Assembly: GCA_017354895.1 (NCBI GenBank)
Contig: CP071496.1
Coordinates: forward strand, 2,790,001 to 2,854,000
DNA from: Podospora comata
Taxonomy: Eukaryota > Ascomycota > Sordariomycetes > Sordariales > Podosporaceae
Reading direction: 5' to 3'
DNA length: 64,000 bases
Positions 1-13,411 of the stretch are shown piece by piece. Every line of letters begins with the position of its first letter. Position 1 is the stretch's first letter. Both the position numbers and the translations under genes were made by a program. Under the pieces are notes generated by a model. The model saw only the letters and a list, made by a program, of their open reading frames with translations. It did no database searches and had not been told where the DNA came from.

Positions 1-331
1 ATCTCCCATCCCAACTCGACCACTCTGATTGGGCCATAGACCCTGAAGTGCGTCTGTAAGTTTATAAGAGCTCCTCCTGGTGTAAGCGTGCCGAAGCAGA
101 CCCAAGGGACACAGATTGACGAACTGGTGATCAACAGTAGCAAGACGGTGACGAGAAATAAGCCTGTTTCCCGCGCCAACTATACCCCTTTGTCCATTCC
201 TACCCCATCCACCCACTCCATCATCGTGGGCAGACCACATTACCACCCCTCCAACAGACCACATCGCAATATCGAAGGCCACATTGCTGGTTCCAACACA
301 CAACAAATCGGTAACATCCGTTGACTGAACG
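1..331. other. left edge, upstream of first P-family gene
   Basis: No independent gene is supported. An open frame from about 88 to 324 without an ATG start encodes proline/serine/histidine-rich sequence like the heads of the P-family proteins and ends eight bases before the ATG at 332. It may be 5' UTR or an unrecognised upstream exon of the next gene. Confidence 0.4.
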
Positions 332-1933
332 ATGTTCTCGATCTGCGGTTCAAACGGCGACTTTGTGGTTCCAGAAGGAAGCGAGGACCCCATCAATCCT
401 CCAAATTATCGCCCCCCTGGTAACAACGCATTAGGTCGATCTGAGCCTCAGGGATCGAATCATCAATTTCGTGGACACAGGGGATTAGCCATGAGTCAAT
501 ACAGTGAAAAAATTGCACGACCCAGGCTCAATAACTCCAGAGCACATCCATATGCACGAGAACAACGTTTCCGTGTGTCAACTCCGGGCGCGCCTTTCTC
601 CCCTCACAGACACATCGTCCAACAATCCAACGTGGATACCGCCGCTCCTATGGGGCCTCAGCAGGCAGCGCTCAATCTCCACATACACCCTGCCGTTCCG
701 AAACGAAGATGGGCGGCGTGGAGCGAAAGAAGGTTGCTTGGAAACTCCCTCATCCGGAACGAATACCCGAAAGCTGTGACCGCTCTTTCCGCCAGCAATG
801 ACAAGATATCCTTCCTTGCCTTTTTTGATCCCGACATCTCGTGCTCAGTCATAAGATCATCCATAGTCGAAGTGTTGGGGTTTCGACCCATGAAAGCGCC
901 AAAAGGAACCGGAGGGACTGTGATTTGTTCAAGATGGGGTGTTGTCAACTCAGCAAAGTTTGTTCAAGTGGTAATCGAGAGCCTGAATCGAGGTAAGGTC
1001 GAGGTATGCGTTGGCAAGATCTGGGTGTTGGATGATGAGAAGAACCATAACGACGAGAACGACGAGAATGATGGTTTTGGAGCAGCCATGATCCTGCGTG
1101 CAGATATCTTCAGTGCGGATCAGCCGAGGCTGGATAAGGGCTCAGGCCAAGCTCCTCAAACGAAACCATCCCGACTATATCCTCGACAGCACCCCCAATT
1201 TAGGCTTACGCCGCCCAGCTCGTCTCGAGTGAGTTCAGGAACGGGTGGCGTCACGGCGTCGGTGGTGCGCACTCCGGCAACCTCGGTTCGTTTTGCGACT
1301 TCATGTAAGTTGGTCTTTTCTGGAAGAAGTCATGTCTGGCAGCGCGATGTCCGGGTTGTTACGGCCCCATCAGTGAAGTGCCGCCCGCGAGCTGTGTCCC
1401 GAGTGGAACACACGGCTACCTCGATATGGGTTCGGCCGCATCATCTGTAATAAACAGCGTAAAGATTAGTACTAATCATGGGGAAATCGGTAGCTCCCGC
1501 GGACGATACCAGGCACCAAACTGTCGATCAGCAACAAACCCAAACTCAGCATGCAGGCGCCTTCCAGGCCCAATCGCAACTGCAGACTCCCTATGTCCAG
1601 CTCGAGCATTGGAACCAACAGGCGCATTCTCAACTCAGCGCACGACAACACCACCAAATTCGAAGGCACCCCAACCGTCACCCTCAACAACTCAATGAGC
1701 AGCGGCAACAGCGGCAGCCAGTCACCTTTATTTATTCCAATGGTGGCTACCTCGCTACGCCGTCGGCTACAGGCACCCAAAGCCTGTATAGTCATGCTGC
1801 GCCATCTTATAGCCCAATCCAAATGAACTTGACACAAGAGCTTCCATGGACCCCTTTAGACAGCTCACCCGGCCCGGACTTCATGGGTGGCGGCGTGGGC
1901 CACAGGGGAACTACCCGGGACATCACTAGATGA
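332..1933 (+). CDS. P-family protein copy A (degenerate retropepsin-like, predicted)
   Basis: Two exons, 332-1304 and 1494-1933, give about 470 residues. The intron (1305-1493, 189 nt) has a GTAAGT donor, a TACTAAT branch point and a TAG acceptor; phase 1 is kept and an in-frame stop inside it is removed. Residues 1-150 are basic and low in complexity. Residues about 158-260 form the core: FFDPDISCSVI, followed by VEVLGF, aligns by eye with the active-site loop of retroviral-type aspartic proteases (hydrophobic-D-T/S-G-A-S, then a helix). Asp166 is kept but the D-T-G triplet reads D-P-D. A matching C-terminal hydrophobic-L motif is AAMILRADIF. After the core comes a Q-rich tail. The start at 332 is uncertain; ATG 491 is an alternative. 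The function is unknown and no catalysis is expected. The next gene, on the minus strand, is M-family copy 1 in convergent orientation. Confidence 0.6.
1305..1493 (+). other. intron of P copy A
   Basis: Donor GTAAGT at 1305, branch TACTAAT near 1469-1475, acceptor GGTAG ending at 1493. Removing it joins the core exon to a Q-rich exon in the correct frame. It is long compared with the 50-105 nt introns of the rest of the window. Confidence 0.6.
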
Positions 1934-4279
1934 AATTTGTCGGTCACTGATTCCAAGAAAGATCAGTTTCGTCCATGGATTGCCACTTATGCAGCCCAAC
2001 GAGCTTCCATTGACTCATCGGTGTCTATCTGCATAGGATAGGCCGCCAGCCAACCAACCAACAGATAACGTCATGAGAACCACCAATCAGCAGTCGATAC
2101 GACCTAGCCATCATCACTGCATCATTCCCAACCTTCCGAGATGCCTGACTGGCACTGTGGAATTGCCGGCAGCACCTGGGCAGCCACTCTCCTCCTTTTC
2201 ACGCTCCCAAGATAGGACTCTCCACTTGGCAAGACCTACTCCAGGGAAGGGATTCAAAGTCAAGGCGACGAGGATACAGGCCTTGAGGCAGGTGCTTTGA
2301 AGATGAGGTTTTGTGGGGGAGCTGAGCATGGAAAGGAATCGGCTTGTAAGGGGAAAGGGGAGATTGTCCTTGCACAGCTTGTAGTGTCAAGATGAAGAAA
2401 CAGTAATACGATTATCATCGCTTTGAGGGGAAGAGAAGGTGGCTGACGATGGAGGAAGTGGAGGAAAAATTGGAGAAGGAAGGCATATTGATGTGTTGTG
2501 ATCAACAGCGCAAAATAGGGGAAGGTTCAAGAAGGTTGAGCAAAGAAACGAGCGTAATGAACTGACTGACGCAAATACTGTGAGGTTGGTCGCGGTTTCT
2601 GCTCCCTCCTTTTCGGGTCTTGAAGAAGCACGTCTGGTGGTTGTTGATGGGGCATGAAGCGAGGTCGAGGGAAACCAAAGGAAGTTCCAACCTGGGAGCT
2701 CAAAAGACAGGAGATGGAAGAGGAGTAAAACAGTGAAAGGGTGAAAGGGGGTACGAAGAAATTGGTATTATATGTCTCTGGTTGTTTGCACGTGGGGTGT
2801 TTCGGTTTCGGGTCGCGGCATTCTGCGCCTTGCTTCATCATTTGGCTTTCTTGATGCCATTCATGGAGAGATAGTTTTGTTCGTGCAAAATCCTCATTTA
2901 TTCGCCTGCAGGGGGTGGTGAGTCCTCAAGAGGGGGGTGGCTTGCCTATTATGAGTGTGACTCGGAGATTGATGTGCTATGTGGTCCTCACATCCATCAC
3001 TGCCTAACATGTAAATTCTGGTTGTACTCACTCGTCACCGATGACGCCCCATCAATGGCGCAGCATGATTCCCTTTGAGGGTAGACAGCCTGCGGCCTTA
3101 TCAGAGTCGTGAGATTCCTGCTTATTGTTGCGTGGTGTATGAAGCCATGGCGGTACACAAAAGACACTCTGTGTCCAAATATCCAGCCAGTGTTCATTGT
3201 GGAATTTGTCAGGTCTCTATGGGGATCCGGACGGCAAAGTCCGGCTTTTGCCACGGTTAACCCGAACCCTGGATTATCCAGCTCTGCAAGCCCCATGAGG
3301 GCTGGCTGTTTGGTTCACCGAGGGGCGTTTGTGCGGCGGGGTAAGACCGCTGAAATAAATGGACCGTTGGGGACCTGTCAAAGATACAGAAATAAACTTT
3401 CTTACTTGTGCGAATATGGAGGAGGTTGCACTTACATTGTTTATTTGCTGTGGGGATTATTCCTTTTGCTTTCAGCTCCTCGCTGTGCCTCATGGACTGA
3501 TATTTAACTTTGGAAAATGAAGTCTCGGCGAATGGAAGTGCGGGAGGTTCGGCATGGTATAGGTCCCTACTCCGCGACGCATCACTCAGTCTCGCCCGGG
3601 GTTCCAAAAGTTCTGGTCTGAGGGTGCAGACCCGCTTGGTTGATGTTTAGTGAGAGATCGATATTGCATGACAGGGCTTGAGATGAAGGCCGGGAGGTAT
3701 GCGCATCATGCATTTGTAGTTTGAGATGGAATGTTGGAGGTGTCACCCGGGCGGCCGGGCTTGGCGCAGTGCATGCGGGGTGGGATGGCTGAAGTACACA
3801 GGCATTTGGAATTTGGGCACCCCCTTGATATTGGTGGTTCGAGTCCTAGTTATATTTGAGGGTGGGTAACCAGTTGTACTGCGGTTGGCCTACTTTGTGA
3901 TGCCATTGTCTTAAGAGTTTGGTGCAGAGGATAATGAGTGGTTTTGGCCTTTCGGTCAATGTGGGTGGACGTCACTAAGCAGCATCTTGAACAGGAGGAT
4001 GAGGCCGTGTAAGTGGGAATGGTTCTACAAATTAAGGTAGTGAACTTCTATGGTTTAAGCGCAGGTACTCCACTAAAATAAACGTATACTATTCTGAGCT
4101 AAAGAAAGACCAAGTACCCGAGCCATCACCTGTGGCCTGACACCGCCTTGTTCCAACGTTCTTCAAACATGGACCATTCCGTTACTTCGTTGCGAAGCCT
4201 GAGCTATATGGGTAGGAAAAGCAACGAGGAGAAAAGCTTTCGGACTAAATGAGAGAAAGCCAAACTTCGTGAAGGCTTT
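1934..4279. other. intergenic gap between convergent P copy A and M copy 1
   Basis: No ORF here shows protein-like composition or a recognisable domain on either strand. A perfect tRNA B-box-like sequence occurs near 3836-3846, but no tRNA cloverleaf can be drawn around it. Confidence 0.5.
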
Positions 4280-5299
4280 CTAGGTTGTATCTAATGTCAT
4301 TGGACCATCTGAAATCGACAATCGGTTAAACTCACTGAGATCCGGGAGTTCGGTGACTTCATGCGAGTGATTGCCCTGACAGAGCCTATTAGCAGCTCTC
4401 ATCACAGCAATCAGACCACTGACATCCCCTATCTGACTGTAAAGCTCGTTTGCCTGCCGCTTTTGCATTTGGAAAGCAGGATCCTGGAGTTGGCGTTCAA
4501 TTCTCGAGTTCATCCAGTAATCATCGACATCGATGTGAGCAAGACTGTATGAGCACTGTCCAAATGAACCGTCGATGAAGAGGCTGGGAGTGGTGGCTTC
4601 TGAAACTGTGCTTGCTGTCGAGGCCCAATCCGAACAGGCAGAAAACTGATCGTCCGGAAGGATTGGCAATGAAGCGCCGGCATATGTCACGGAAGCTCCT
4701 AGAGAAGAGGACATTGAGCTTCCGTCCAGCGAAAATGCATCCCAAGAAACTTCGGGAATCATGTTTCTTGTTGTGGACATAAAAGGCGGCTGTTGGGTTG
4801 CTTGTTCTACAACCCATTCCGGGTTCCACTGTGGACAGGAGAGAATCGGCGTGATTTCCTGCGCTTCTGCAAAAGTCGCAATGTTGGCGATATTCCTTGC
4901 CGAGGCAGACCCATCCAGTAAAGCAAAAGATGGTGATGATCCGACAACAAGTAGGTGCATGGTGTTAAACTTCGGGAACGGGGTGTCGTACCTCCACTCG
5001 ACGTGAAAGTATATTTTGGTTCCTGTTGCCACCTGGGCATCTAAAGAATCTTGATTCGCCTTGCACAAGATAGCTGCCAATGAAGTGGTGATGGTATTGT
5101 TGTATCCACCAAAGCCAACCGCGTGAGGGACCACTGAGAAATTCAGTCGTCTGGCTGCGAGACCGGTGCCATACCCATTTACAGCAGTGATTCGAATTGG
5201 CTTCTCATTCATGGCGCAGTCAGCATTGCTGAAGCATATATGTTCGTAGGAGGGAGGTCATACCGTCTCTGTCGGTTGAAGAATGTGAGTAGAAAGCAT
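4280..5299 (-). CDS. M-family protein copy 1 (uncharacterised)
   Basis: Two exons, 5299-5264 (12 codons) and 5203-4280, give about 319 residues. The intron (5204-5263, 60 nt) has a GTATGA donor, a CTGAC branch point and the first AG downstream (a less usual GAG) as acceptor. The model is supported because both other M copies have a phase-0 intron at exactly the same point: KPIRIT here aligns with DIIFIT in copy 2 and KPARIY in copy 3. The core includes IYFHVEWRYDTPFPKF. A serine/acid-rich linker follows, then a helical C-terminal block with YWMNSRIERQLQDPAF and GDVSGLIAVMRAAN. There is no signal peptide, membrane segment or known domain that I recognise. If the tiny exon is wrong, translation would start at ATG 5212. 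The gene is convergent with P copy A. Confidence 0.6.
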
Positions 5300-8200
5300 G
5301 GTGAAGTACGTGAATTGGGTACCACGGTATTAGCAAGTTGGAAGGTTGACTGGAATAATGGGGGATCTCATGGATTAAATACCTGATATGTCCGAACAAA
5401 GGCGAGAAAGAAGGCGGCCAATGCACCTACCGAACTAAGGTTGATACCCCTTGGGTTTCCAGAGCATATCACTCAGCAAGTGTCGCGTGCTTGGGAAATT
5501 AAGGGTTCAAGAGATGCCCATTGGGGATTTCGTCGTTCTCAGCTTCGTGGAATTTTGTTATTCACAGCCTGGCGGGGGCGCCACGAGTTTCTGCAGACAG
5601 CCAAAAAGATTTGCAGGCAAGTACCTACCTATGACGGGGAGAAATTTCTAATGATAGATTAGCAGCATAATATTAAGATGTCCTAATCAATTTCTGGTGA
5701 TGTTTGGCGTGTATTAATGTCCAATCACATTCAGAGATCTGCGCCACCCTGGTGCCTCCCTTCTCAAATTTCCAATTGCCATATCGGGTCCAGACTACGG
5801 ACAGACGGAGTCCGATGTGCGCAAGTCAACCATATAAATGACATCTGGTGCTTGATGAGCTAGCTTGATGGTGGAAAGTTCTGTACAATTGAAGGTGCGT
5901 TTCAAAGTGCCCCTGCGGTGTGTCTTGGAATAATGTTCTGATACCTTACCAAAGTTAGAGGCTTTTTGTCTTTACCATATATGGATCAACAGACGATGCT
6001 GATTACTGAACACTACCTTGCCTTACATATCCAGATACTTGGGTAGGTAGCCAGGCCCTTTAACTTTGCGCAGAATGCCAATAGACTGTGGGTTTATGAT
6101 GAAACGACACGCCGATATCCCCGTTGCATCTTAGTCCCTGCCCAGATAGGTACTGAAGGGGGGTCCTCAAATGAGAGGCAACCTTACAGTTACAAAGTAT
6201 CTCGGTGCCTCAAAATATCTCGGTGCTAGCTGCCCTACATGCTCAAAGTACGCTACTTATCATCACCGTTCTAATACGGCGTGTATTCAAAGAGCCCCTC
6301 CCTCCCTTTTTCTCAAGAGCTGAATGCAAGTGAAGCTCGCATACCTTACCTACCTAGTTACCAGCTACATTCGCAATCCTTGGTTTGTAAGGACAACCAC
6401 TAGTCCTGGCGATTATGATCTCTCTCATTTGTGATGTTGCGACTGTCAATCGTATCACCCCTTAGGGTGCTGTGTTAATGAGAAGAGACTCAGCTTGTAC
6501 GTCATGGAATATGGGGGAGGTATTGCTCCCGGTGGATATCAGTCAGGTTGCTTCAGATTGCTCCAGGTTGCTCCTAGGGTTTCTGCCCTGTGGGCCACGG
6601 GTCAGGTTTGTTGATATGGATAGGCTTTTGCTCTCCGGAGCTGATTTTTGTAGTGCTATACAATATCATCACTTTCTCACAGTTCTGCTGGCACCTCACA
6701 TAAAACTCAGCGACAGGGCGGTATATGATGATGTCAACCGCGCGAATGCGTTGGGTCTCCTCGTCGTGTGTGGCTGGTAAAGTTGGTCTCGAAGGTACAG
6801 AACTGACTTGAATGGTGAACAGAATGAAGTTTGCTCCAAACCTGATAGTGTGTGGTTGAAATAAGCATTTAGCATCTAACTTACGAAACGCTGATACCTC
6901 GCCGGTCAGGGATATCTGCATGAACTCTGCTTGGAAGGAGAGGATTTATCTCCGCTTCGGCTGACCACTGACATAATCCATTTGTGTATAGCCAATGGAC
7001 GTAATCTCCAGCGGTCTAGATAACTGGCTCAAGTGACGTTCCCAAAAGAATGCTCTGATTTCGCGTTACCTTATCCAATGAAGATCCGGTTCATTGGGTC
7101 CCGAGATGCCAGCTCCGAGGGTCCGAATTCAGGTAGGTTTTAACCCACAGAGCAGGAATATTACTGTCGTGGTTGTTCTTCGGCAGGTGGTTCATGAAAC
7201 AATGCCGCATGTATAAGGTACTCAGCGGTCTTTTGATGGTTTCTTTATTGGAATAGGTAGGTAGATATGGGCGCTTCCAGGCCTCCATTCTGAGCTAATG
7301 TGGATGCCTTCTCCAACGTGGTCCCAAACATACCTATCTAGGCTCTTTGACTTTATGGCAACATGGCGAGCGAGTATTTGCGCGAGGTCGCAATGGGAAC
7401 TACCTGGTACTGTAATTTCTGAACCTTGAGAAAATTCTGTTTTCTCGTTCAGATCCTACAGGAATACTCTTGAGCTCGTCAAGTCATCAGATATGTAGTA
7501 CCTATGTACCTCGGGAATGCTTTATGAGGTAAGAGTATTGCATGGTTTTATAGAACAAAATCAGCATGCGCAATAGTCAAGACTAAAATATCCTGCCTAC
7601 CTGGTATATTAGGACTTGACGATGATGAACACTGGCCCGAACCTCCCTACTCAGCTATGTTGATCAGAATAAACTATCAAGTTGTTATAGGCAGCAATAA
7701 GGCTCGGTGCAAAGTGACTCTTGCGGTCAGTTGCTTCTATTGATGTTGGAGATGCTTTTCAACTGAAGATGCAGGCTTCGTTGTCCACCTATGTGCAGAT
7801 TGTCTGCATATCTTCCACTCTGATGCCCGACTGTCTGGCTGAAGGGCTAGGTTACAAAGGGGATCATTCTGCTTCGGGAGTGACACTGCATACCTGTGGA
7901 GTAGAGCAGAACGCAGACACAAAGACCTATGGATTGCTACAGAAGCACTGCGTACCTAATTAGCTTACCTTAAGTTATGTTAACCGTGACACTGCATGCT
8001 ATACTAGTACTCAAGAAGGCGCCCATACAATATCACCCTGGCCCTTTTGACGAAATGAAATACAAAATATCTGTATACCTCGAGTGTGGCAACATGTGAT
8101 GGCAGTTAAGAGTAGGTAGATTCTGGTTCAGTTGGCAGGAGGTTTCGTTGAGGAAATCGGTCAATAGCCAACCCTGGATTTACCTAACTCATAGGAGTGT

Positions 8201-9609
8201 ATATGTAAGTTGAATTAAGGGCGAGCTTCATCAGATGATGCTTTTGCAAGATACGTGATAATTACCAATCTCATTCGGTCCAAAAGGCCGAGGAAACAAT
8301 AATCATGTTGGTCTCGACCCTGTCAAGACTTGCTTTAAACGTGAAATAGGTACCTGGTATGTTGCAAAGATGCATTAGCGATAAGAGATGCTATGGCACT
8401 GTTGGCCATGACCCCTGAGAACTTGAACTCGGGGACCTTTTGTAGGTAGAATAGCGAGCTTCCACTGTAATATAAAGCTCTTCCTCTTCAAAAAACCTTT
8501 ACAAAAATCTGGCATTGAAAGCTCCTTCAGCAACTTAATATTTTAAAATAGATGATGTGATCTTGCTGCAGTCATCGTGCATCAACCGAGATGCTTGCGC
8601 CCTTACTGGAAACACACCTTCTTTACCTTACCAAGGTAAACACCTATATAGTTTAGGCAGGTTTATCATACCTTCGTACTAGCTTATTCGTAATGCCTAT
8701 GTTCTGTTAAGAGCTAGACTTCCGCAAAACAATCATATGATCATCCTACCACACTATTTACGGTACACAGGGAAAAAGGACGATGCTACTGCAGCCACAA
8801 GCGTGAAAATTCGACGCTTTCAGAGAAACTTTGGTGTGTTAGCCACACGAGACAAACCAAAAATCGCTGGTTCAAATGCCAATATATGCATGGCGGCGGC
8901 GACCTGGTTGGCATTCACAAATTAGCGCTGAGATCAGCTCAGCCTTGTCCACAGAGGTTCATAACATCGCCCAGCACCCAGACTCTCCGAGAGAGTCTGC
9001 TCCAGAATCTTTCCACCTTTCTTACCAAACGACCCCAAATTGCCTTTTGTCTTGCTGTACTTCTTTCCAGCCGCGAATAGACCCCAGACCGATTCCAATG
9101 CTCCTCCTTTCGGTCACCAACTTGTCGTACATCTACCCGGCACCCATCAGCTGTGTCAAGATAACGCCGATTGAACATGGCCAAGTCACGCCCGTGTCTG
9201 AGTCCCTTCGTCCTGACAATCTGCCCAACCACCACACCGCCATAATCATGGCCATCATCGTCCGAATTCGAAGGTGGTTACAAGAGGAGGAACATACGCC
9301 AGAGGTTTTGGGCCATTTTGAATCGGAATACGCTTCCACACAACTGAACCAAGGCCAGCCAATTGTCCCGCCGCTATTCCGATGCACGTTGGCGAGGGTG
9401 CCGAAAACATTCGATTCGTCAAAAAGGAAACAGAGGAATTCCGTTCCACCCCAAATGACAGCCAGGCTTGCCCTCCAGATTATGTGTTGTTACAAAGCCA
9501 TTTCCCTCACAACCTGAGTATCATCCATTGAACGTTTTCTTTTCTTCTTCCTTCTATGTTCGGGATCGTCCCCATGACTGTTTGGATCTAGGTTTCCAAA
9601 GTGATCGAC
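5300..9609. other. 4.3 kb gene-poor stretch rich in CCTACCTA/TAGGTAGG tracts
   Basis: No convincing gene is present. ORFs are short and of random composition. The frame 8876-9517 is the longest but has no recognisable motif. ACCTACCT or its complement recurs (for example near 5621, 6041, 6341 and 7254), a pattern common in intergenic DNA of Sordariomycetes. Confidence 0.5.
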
Positions 9610-11074
9610 ATGTCGAGAGCACATCCTTCGGTAAGTAGCCCGTCTAACACCACCAGTCCTTCTCTCGTCGCCCGCAAATTCTTAGGGCCCAGACCCCTGA
9701 GCCCCCAAGAAGAGAGACATCAGAGAGGACAGCGCCAGAGAAGGCAACACCAAGAAATCCAACCCCCAAAGAAGAGAGGCCGCCCTCGCACTCGGAAAAC
9801 ATCACCGAGGGTATCAGGACCACCTCGACAAATTCAGCCAAAGATCCCCCTCAAGAATAGCTCTGGTTCATTGGGGTCTCCTATCCTAGGTAGGTTTAAT
9901 CTCTGTCCTGATTTGAGTTTTGTCAGCCGCTAATCTCAGTATATAAGGAGCCCACCTGCTTCCTGCTGAGCAGAGTGTTTCTGCTCTGGAGCCATCACGC
10001 CACCCGGAGGTTAAAGAGACCCTCTATTGCAGGGAATCGCAACTGAGAGCGTGTGGCTACCTAGTCACAGGCGGTAGCCTCAGTGATCGCCTCCTTCTCT
10101 TGACGATACGATTCTTTCCTGGCGAGGACCATTACGACATTATGGTGACTGGAGATGAAGGCAGCCCTGGGTGGAGACGGAGACATGTTTCCCTGGGGAT
10201 GAGACCCATAGTCGATAGGGAGTGCAGCGCAGGTGCCAAGTTCGTTTACAACGACCCGGATTTAGGACTGATGGTTGTATACAAGGCCTTTTACTCGAAG
10301 TCCGAAATCCACAACTGGATCAGCCAGGCCTATTTGCGTGCGCTCGGATGCGACTTCTTCCTCCTCCCACATCCGTTCAGAGCACTCAATCGCTGGCCGA
10401 CAAGCCCCGGAGACTGGGTGATCAAGCCCATCGGCTCTGTGAACCTCATGGTTCAACAACGGACCGCTCCTTTTGAATGGATTCCTGTTACCTTCTATGT
10501 GCTCCAGGAGCCTCTGCAGGGTTACCGTTCAAATGACATCATAATCGGCGAGGAGACGACAAAACAGCTTCTAGGCGAACATTTCTCCTTTGATATATGC
10601 AACAAAAATCCGGGAGAATTTGAAGAAATGATGGATGAGGCGGAGCTCCAGTATCTATGTCAAAGACACAATTTTGAGCCAGGCCCACAGCTCTCTTCCC
10701 AAGGAGGAATGGTGACGGAGACAGAGTTCCAGGAGCCCCTGCAGCATCTCAACCCCGATCCAGATCCAGAGCTCTATCAACAGGGGGTGGTGGGAATGGA
10801 GGCAGAGCTCCAGGAGCGATTGCAGCATCCCAGTCCCGATCGCGGTCCACTTCCTCAGCAAGAATGGATGCTGGATAACGCTGGCAATTACTGGTATCAA
10901 CCTTGGGACAACAACTTGAGCTCTGAGTTGGGACTGCAGGTATCGGACCAAACATCGATGTTTTCTGAAGCAGGAGCATGGGCAGAGGCGGGTTACGAAG
11001 AATATGGTGATCCTAGCTTCGACTTTACTGAGGAAGACCAGTTATCGGAGATGCAGACAGGCATGTTTGCCTAG
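9610..11074 (+). CDS. P-family protein copy B with AT-hook (predicted)
   Basis: Exons 9610-9889 and 9948-11074 give about 468 residues, almost the same as copy A. ATG 9610 is preceded by an in-frame stop. The head is basic and contains an AT-hook-type core, KKRGRPRTRK (residues 54-63), which suggests DNA binding in the nucleus. The core (about 190-305) aligns well with copy E: KPIGSVNLMVQQ against KPIGYVELYVRQ, VTFYVLQE against ITFNVLEG, and DIIIGE against DLVIGE. The D-T-G active-site triplet of retropepsins is absent; the corresponding stretch reads KAFYSKSEIHNWIS. The tail has three imperfect repeats around ELQ(Y/E).L..QH and ends with an acidic-aromatic segment (FDFTEEDQ) resembling an activation domain. 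Role inferred only: possibly a non-catalytic, regulator-like protein. Confidence 0.7.
9890..9947 (+). other. intron of P copy B with AAG acceptor
   Basis: 58 nt. Donor GTAGGT at 9890 and branch CTAAT near 9930-9934. The CAG at 9937-9939 lies only about six bases from the branch and would run into a stop; the AAG ending at 9947 gives the correct phase and a continuous open frame. Confidence 0.55.
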
Positions 11075-13411
11075 AGCATGGCAGCATGAGATCAGGACGG
11101 AAATTTGGAGTCCGAAGGACCAGCAGGCTTCACGACGGATTGCACTTACCTTGGTTTCGTCACTTTCTTTTTTTTTCCGATCCTGTTATGTTTTGGCTGC
11201 GCGCTATGGAAAGATCTGGTTTTTCCTTACGTTGCTGATTTGAGTGCACCTTTCTCGCACTTATACACCAAAGCACAAAAAAATATGCAAACAAACAAAA
11301 AGACAAAAAAAATTTAAAACCCCAAAAATTCCCTTTGTCAAGCTATTGTCAAGCTATTGTCAAGCTCCTCCCCCTAGACTGGTTGTACGGTATACTGTCG
11401 TTACAGATAGAAAATAGATTGACAATGAGGGCTTACAGTGGTTTATTGAACGAATCGATAATGTGAGGTCTCCTCAAACTAATCTATCTTAAAGAGGACA
11501 CAAAGGGAATATCCAAACTTTGGCTGGGAAAAGAGACTTCATATGGACGAGCTCACAGTACCATCATCGCCGTGCCATAATCGCCGCGCCACAGCACCTC
11601 GGTAAAGGAGGTGAATTTTGTCTTAACTCCAAGCTAAAAGAATCACAAACCACTAGACGCAGTAATTGACATGGTCACGAATCAGTTTTGCGGAAGTATG
11701 TAGAGTGGGTTTCCTGAGATCCCGTGATTTCGCTCAACACCCTTTCTTGGTCTTCCTACCTACAATGATGATGACTTCAAGAAAAGTTATTGAGACAGCA
11801 AGAAGCAGGGAGGAGCCAACAAATCATGAGTGCTTCAGCATATGCATCAATGTGTACAAATTTCCTTTTTCGGATGTGTCCAAGATATGATTGGATCAAC
11901 CCCTTGGCCGGTCAGTAGTTTTGCCTTTGGCACCCTGGACTATCAGCTGGTACAAATAATTTCGGGGTTATAGCAGAGTTACAGCGGGCTTTCAGAGGCC
12001 CCCAAATGTAGAGAAAGCTGCCCCACTACTCAAATTTTTACCATGCATATGATTGGGCAGATGGCTGCTAGGTACCAAAATTGGACAAATTGGTTGTTGA
12101 GCAACAAGTTCCCGCCCTCAAAAAGCAACTCTTTTTGCAGCGAATGCCACTCTCAATACAAAGCGCGTTGTTTCTACTATTCAAGCGGTCTGAAGGCTAG
12201 GGTACTAAAGTATAGTGTGAGATAGAACTATCTAGGTTTGCTGTAAGAAAGTGAAAGCGCTCCGCACCAAAGAACAGATTCCATGATGGTTTTCACGAGA
12301 AGGATGCCACGATCCTGGGTTGGCAAGCTGAAAGAGGCTGTACTCTGATGAGGAGGGATCTCTGTTGCGAAGGTTGAATGGCTAGGCGCCTCTCTGCAGT
12401 GACCACAGACAGGACGTCATAGTGTCGGCTGCAAATGCCATAGCGGTGTGAAAGGATGTTCTACCACATGAGGACTGTACCTAATCTGAATGAGGGCGGT
12501 TTGGAACCTTTCTGTGGTGCTTCCTGGGCCCACCTTTTGTCGGACTTACACTCACTCTTTGGGGCATGTTGGTATTTCACACGCACTTATGTTTCTGTAG
12601 CTGTTCGTTCTTTTAGATATACTACTTTTGTCATCAGCTTTTTGCCTCACTTTCGGTGCCAATGACCCTGTCCCACACTTTTAGACGAAATCTGCTATAC
12701 ACGGCCGCACGAAGTTGGTTGGTACACGCTGAAAAGCACGACCCTTCCTAAGCTGTTGATGTGTTTAAGGTACATACTGGTGTAGGTAGCTTCTAGAAGA
12801 ATGCTTGGTTTAGATGCCGCCCACCAAGACTGGAAAATGAGAGCGGCTTGAGCGTGTGGGGAGATTTCTCTCCAATCCAAGACTGTGAGAAAACACGCGA
12901 CTGATACACACCATAGTAGAGCACTGTTTTATCGGCCTTGGTTCCGGGGCTTGGAGGCCAAGCAGGAATCAGGATTTCATTAGCCGGCAGCTGATCGGGT
13001 TAATAGAGGGCCGGAACTAGAGGAAATATCGGAGATGCGAAAGGCAACATTCGTCTTCTGCTCCGCAGCCAGCATACCTAACCATGCCGCTACCGCAGAG
13101 CATCGCCAACTAAACAACGGGAAGAGCACTGTGCATTACAGCTAACTTCAAGTCAACAGTTGCTGAGAAATGAAAGCAAGGACAGCGACTGAATAAATAA
13201 GTCATGATTCTTGGAATACCCACAATAAGAATGAGCAAACCGCTCTCAGACCAAGTTCTTCGCGCCCCAAAGCTCAGCTTTCTTTATCCTTCCGCAAACC
13301 GAACATCATAGACACACCAAGAGAAATTGCTCCAAGTCCTAGTCCTATGAAACTCCATTGAACCAACGATTTTTTCCGTTGAGCATTATCAACAACCCCA
13401 AAAGCATGGGT
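11075..13411. other. intergenic gap
   Basis: No gene is supported. The stretch contains an 11-base tandem repeat at 11335-11366 and A-rich sequence after the end of P copy B. Confidence 0.5.
11335..11366 (+). repeat. 11-bp tandem repeat, about 3 copies
   Basis: The unit ATTGTCAAGCT is repeated head to tail; the first copy lacks one base. Confidence 0.9.

Noticed and set aside
3781-3870. Possible tRNA gene around a perfect GGTTCGAGTCC B-box
   Set aside because: The T-stem pairs at only two of five positions and no D-arm or acceptor stem can be drawn.
8876-9517. 213-codon open frame before P copy B
   Set aside because: Composition is random, there is no similarity to P-family heads, and the true start of copy B at 9610 is preceded by an in-frame stop.
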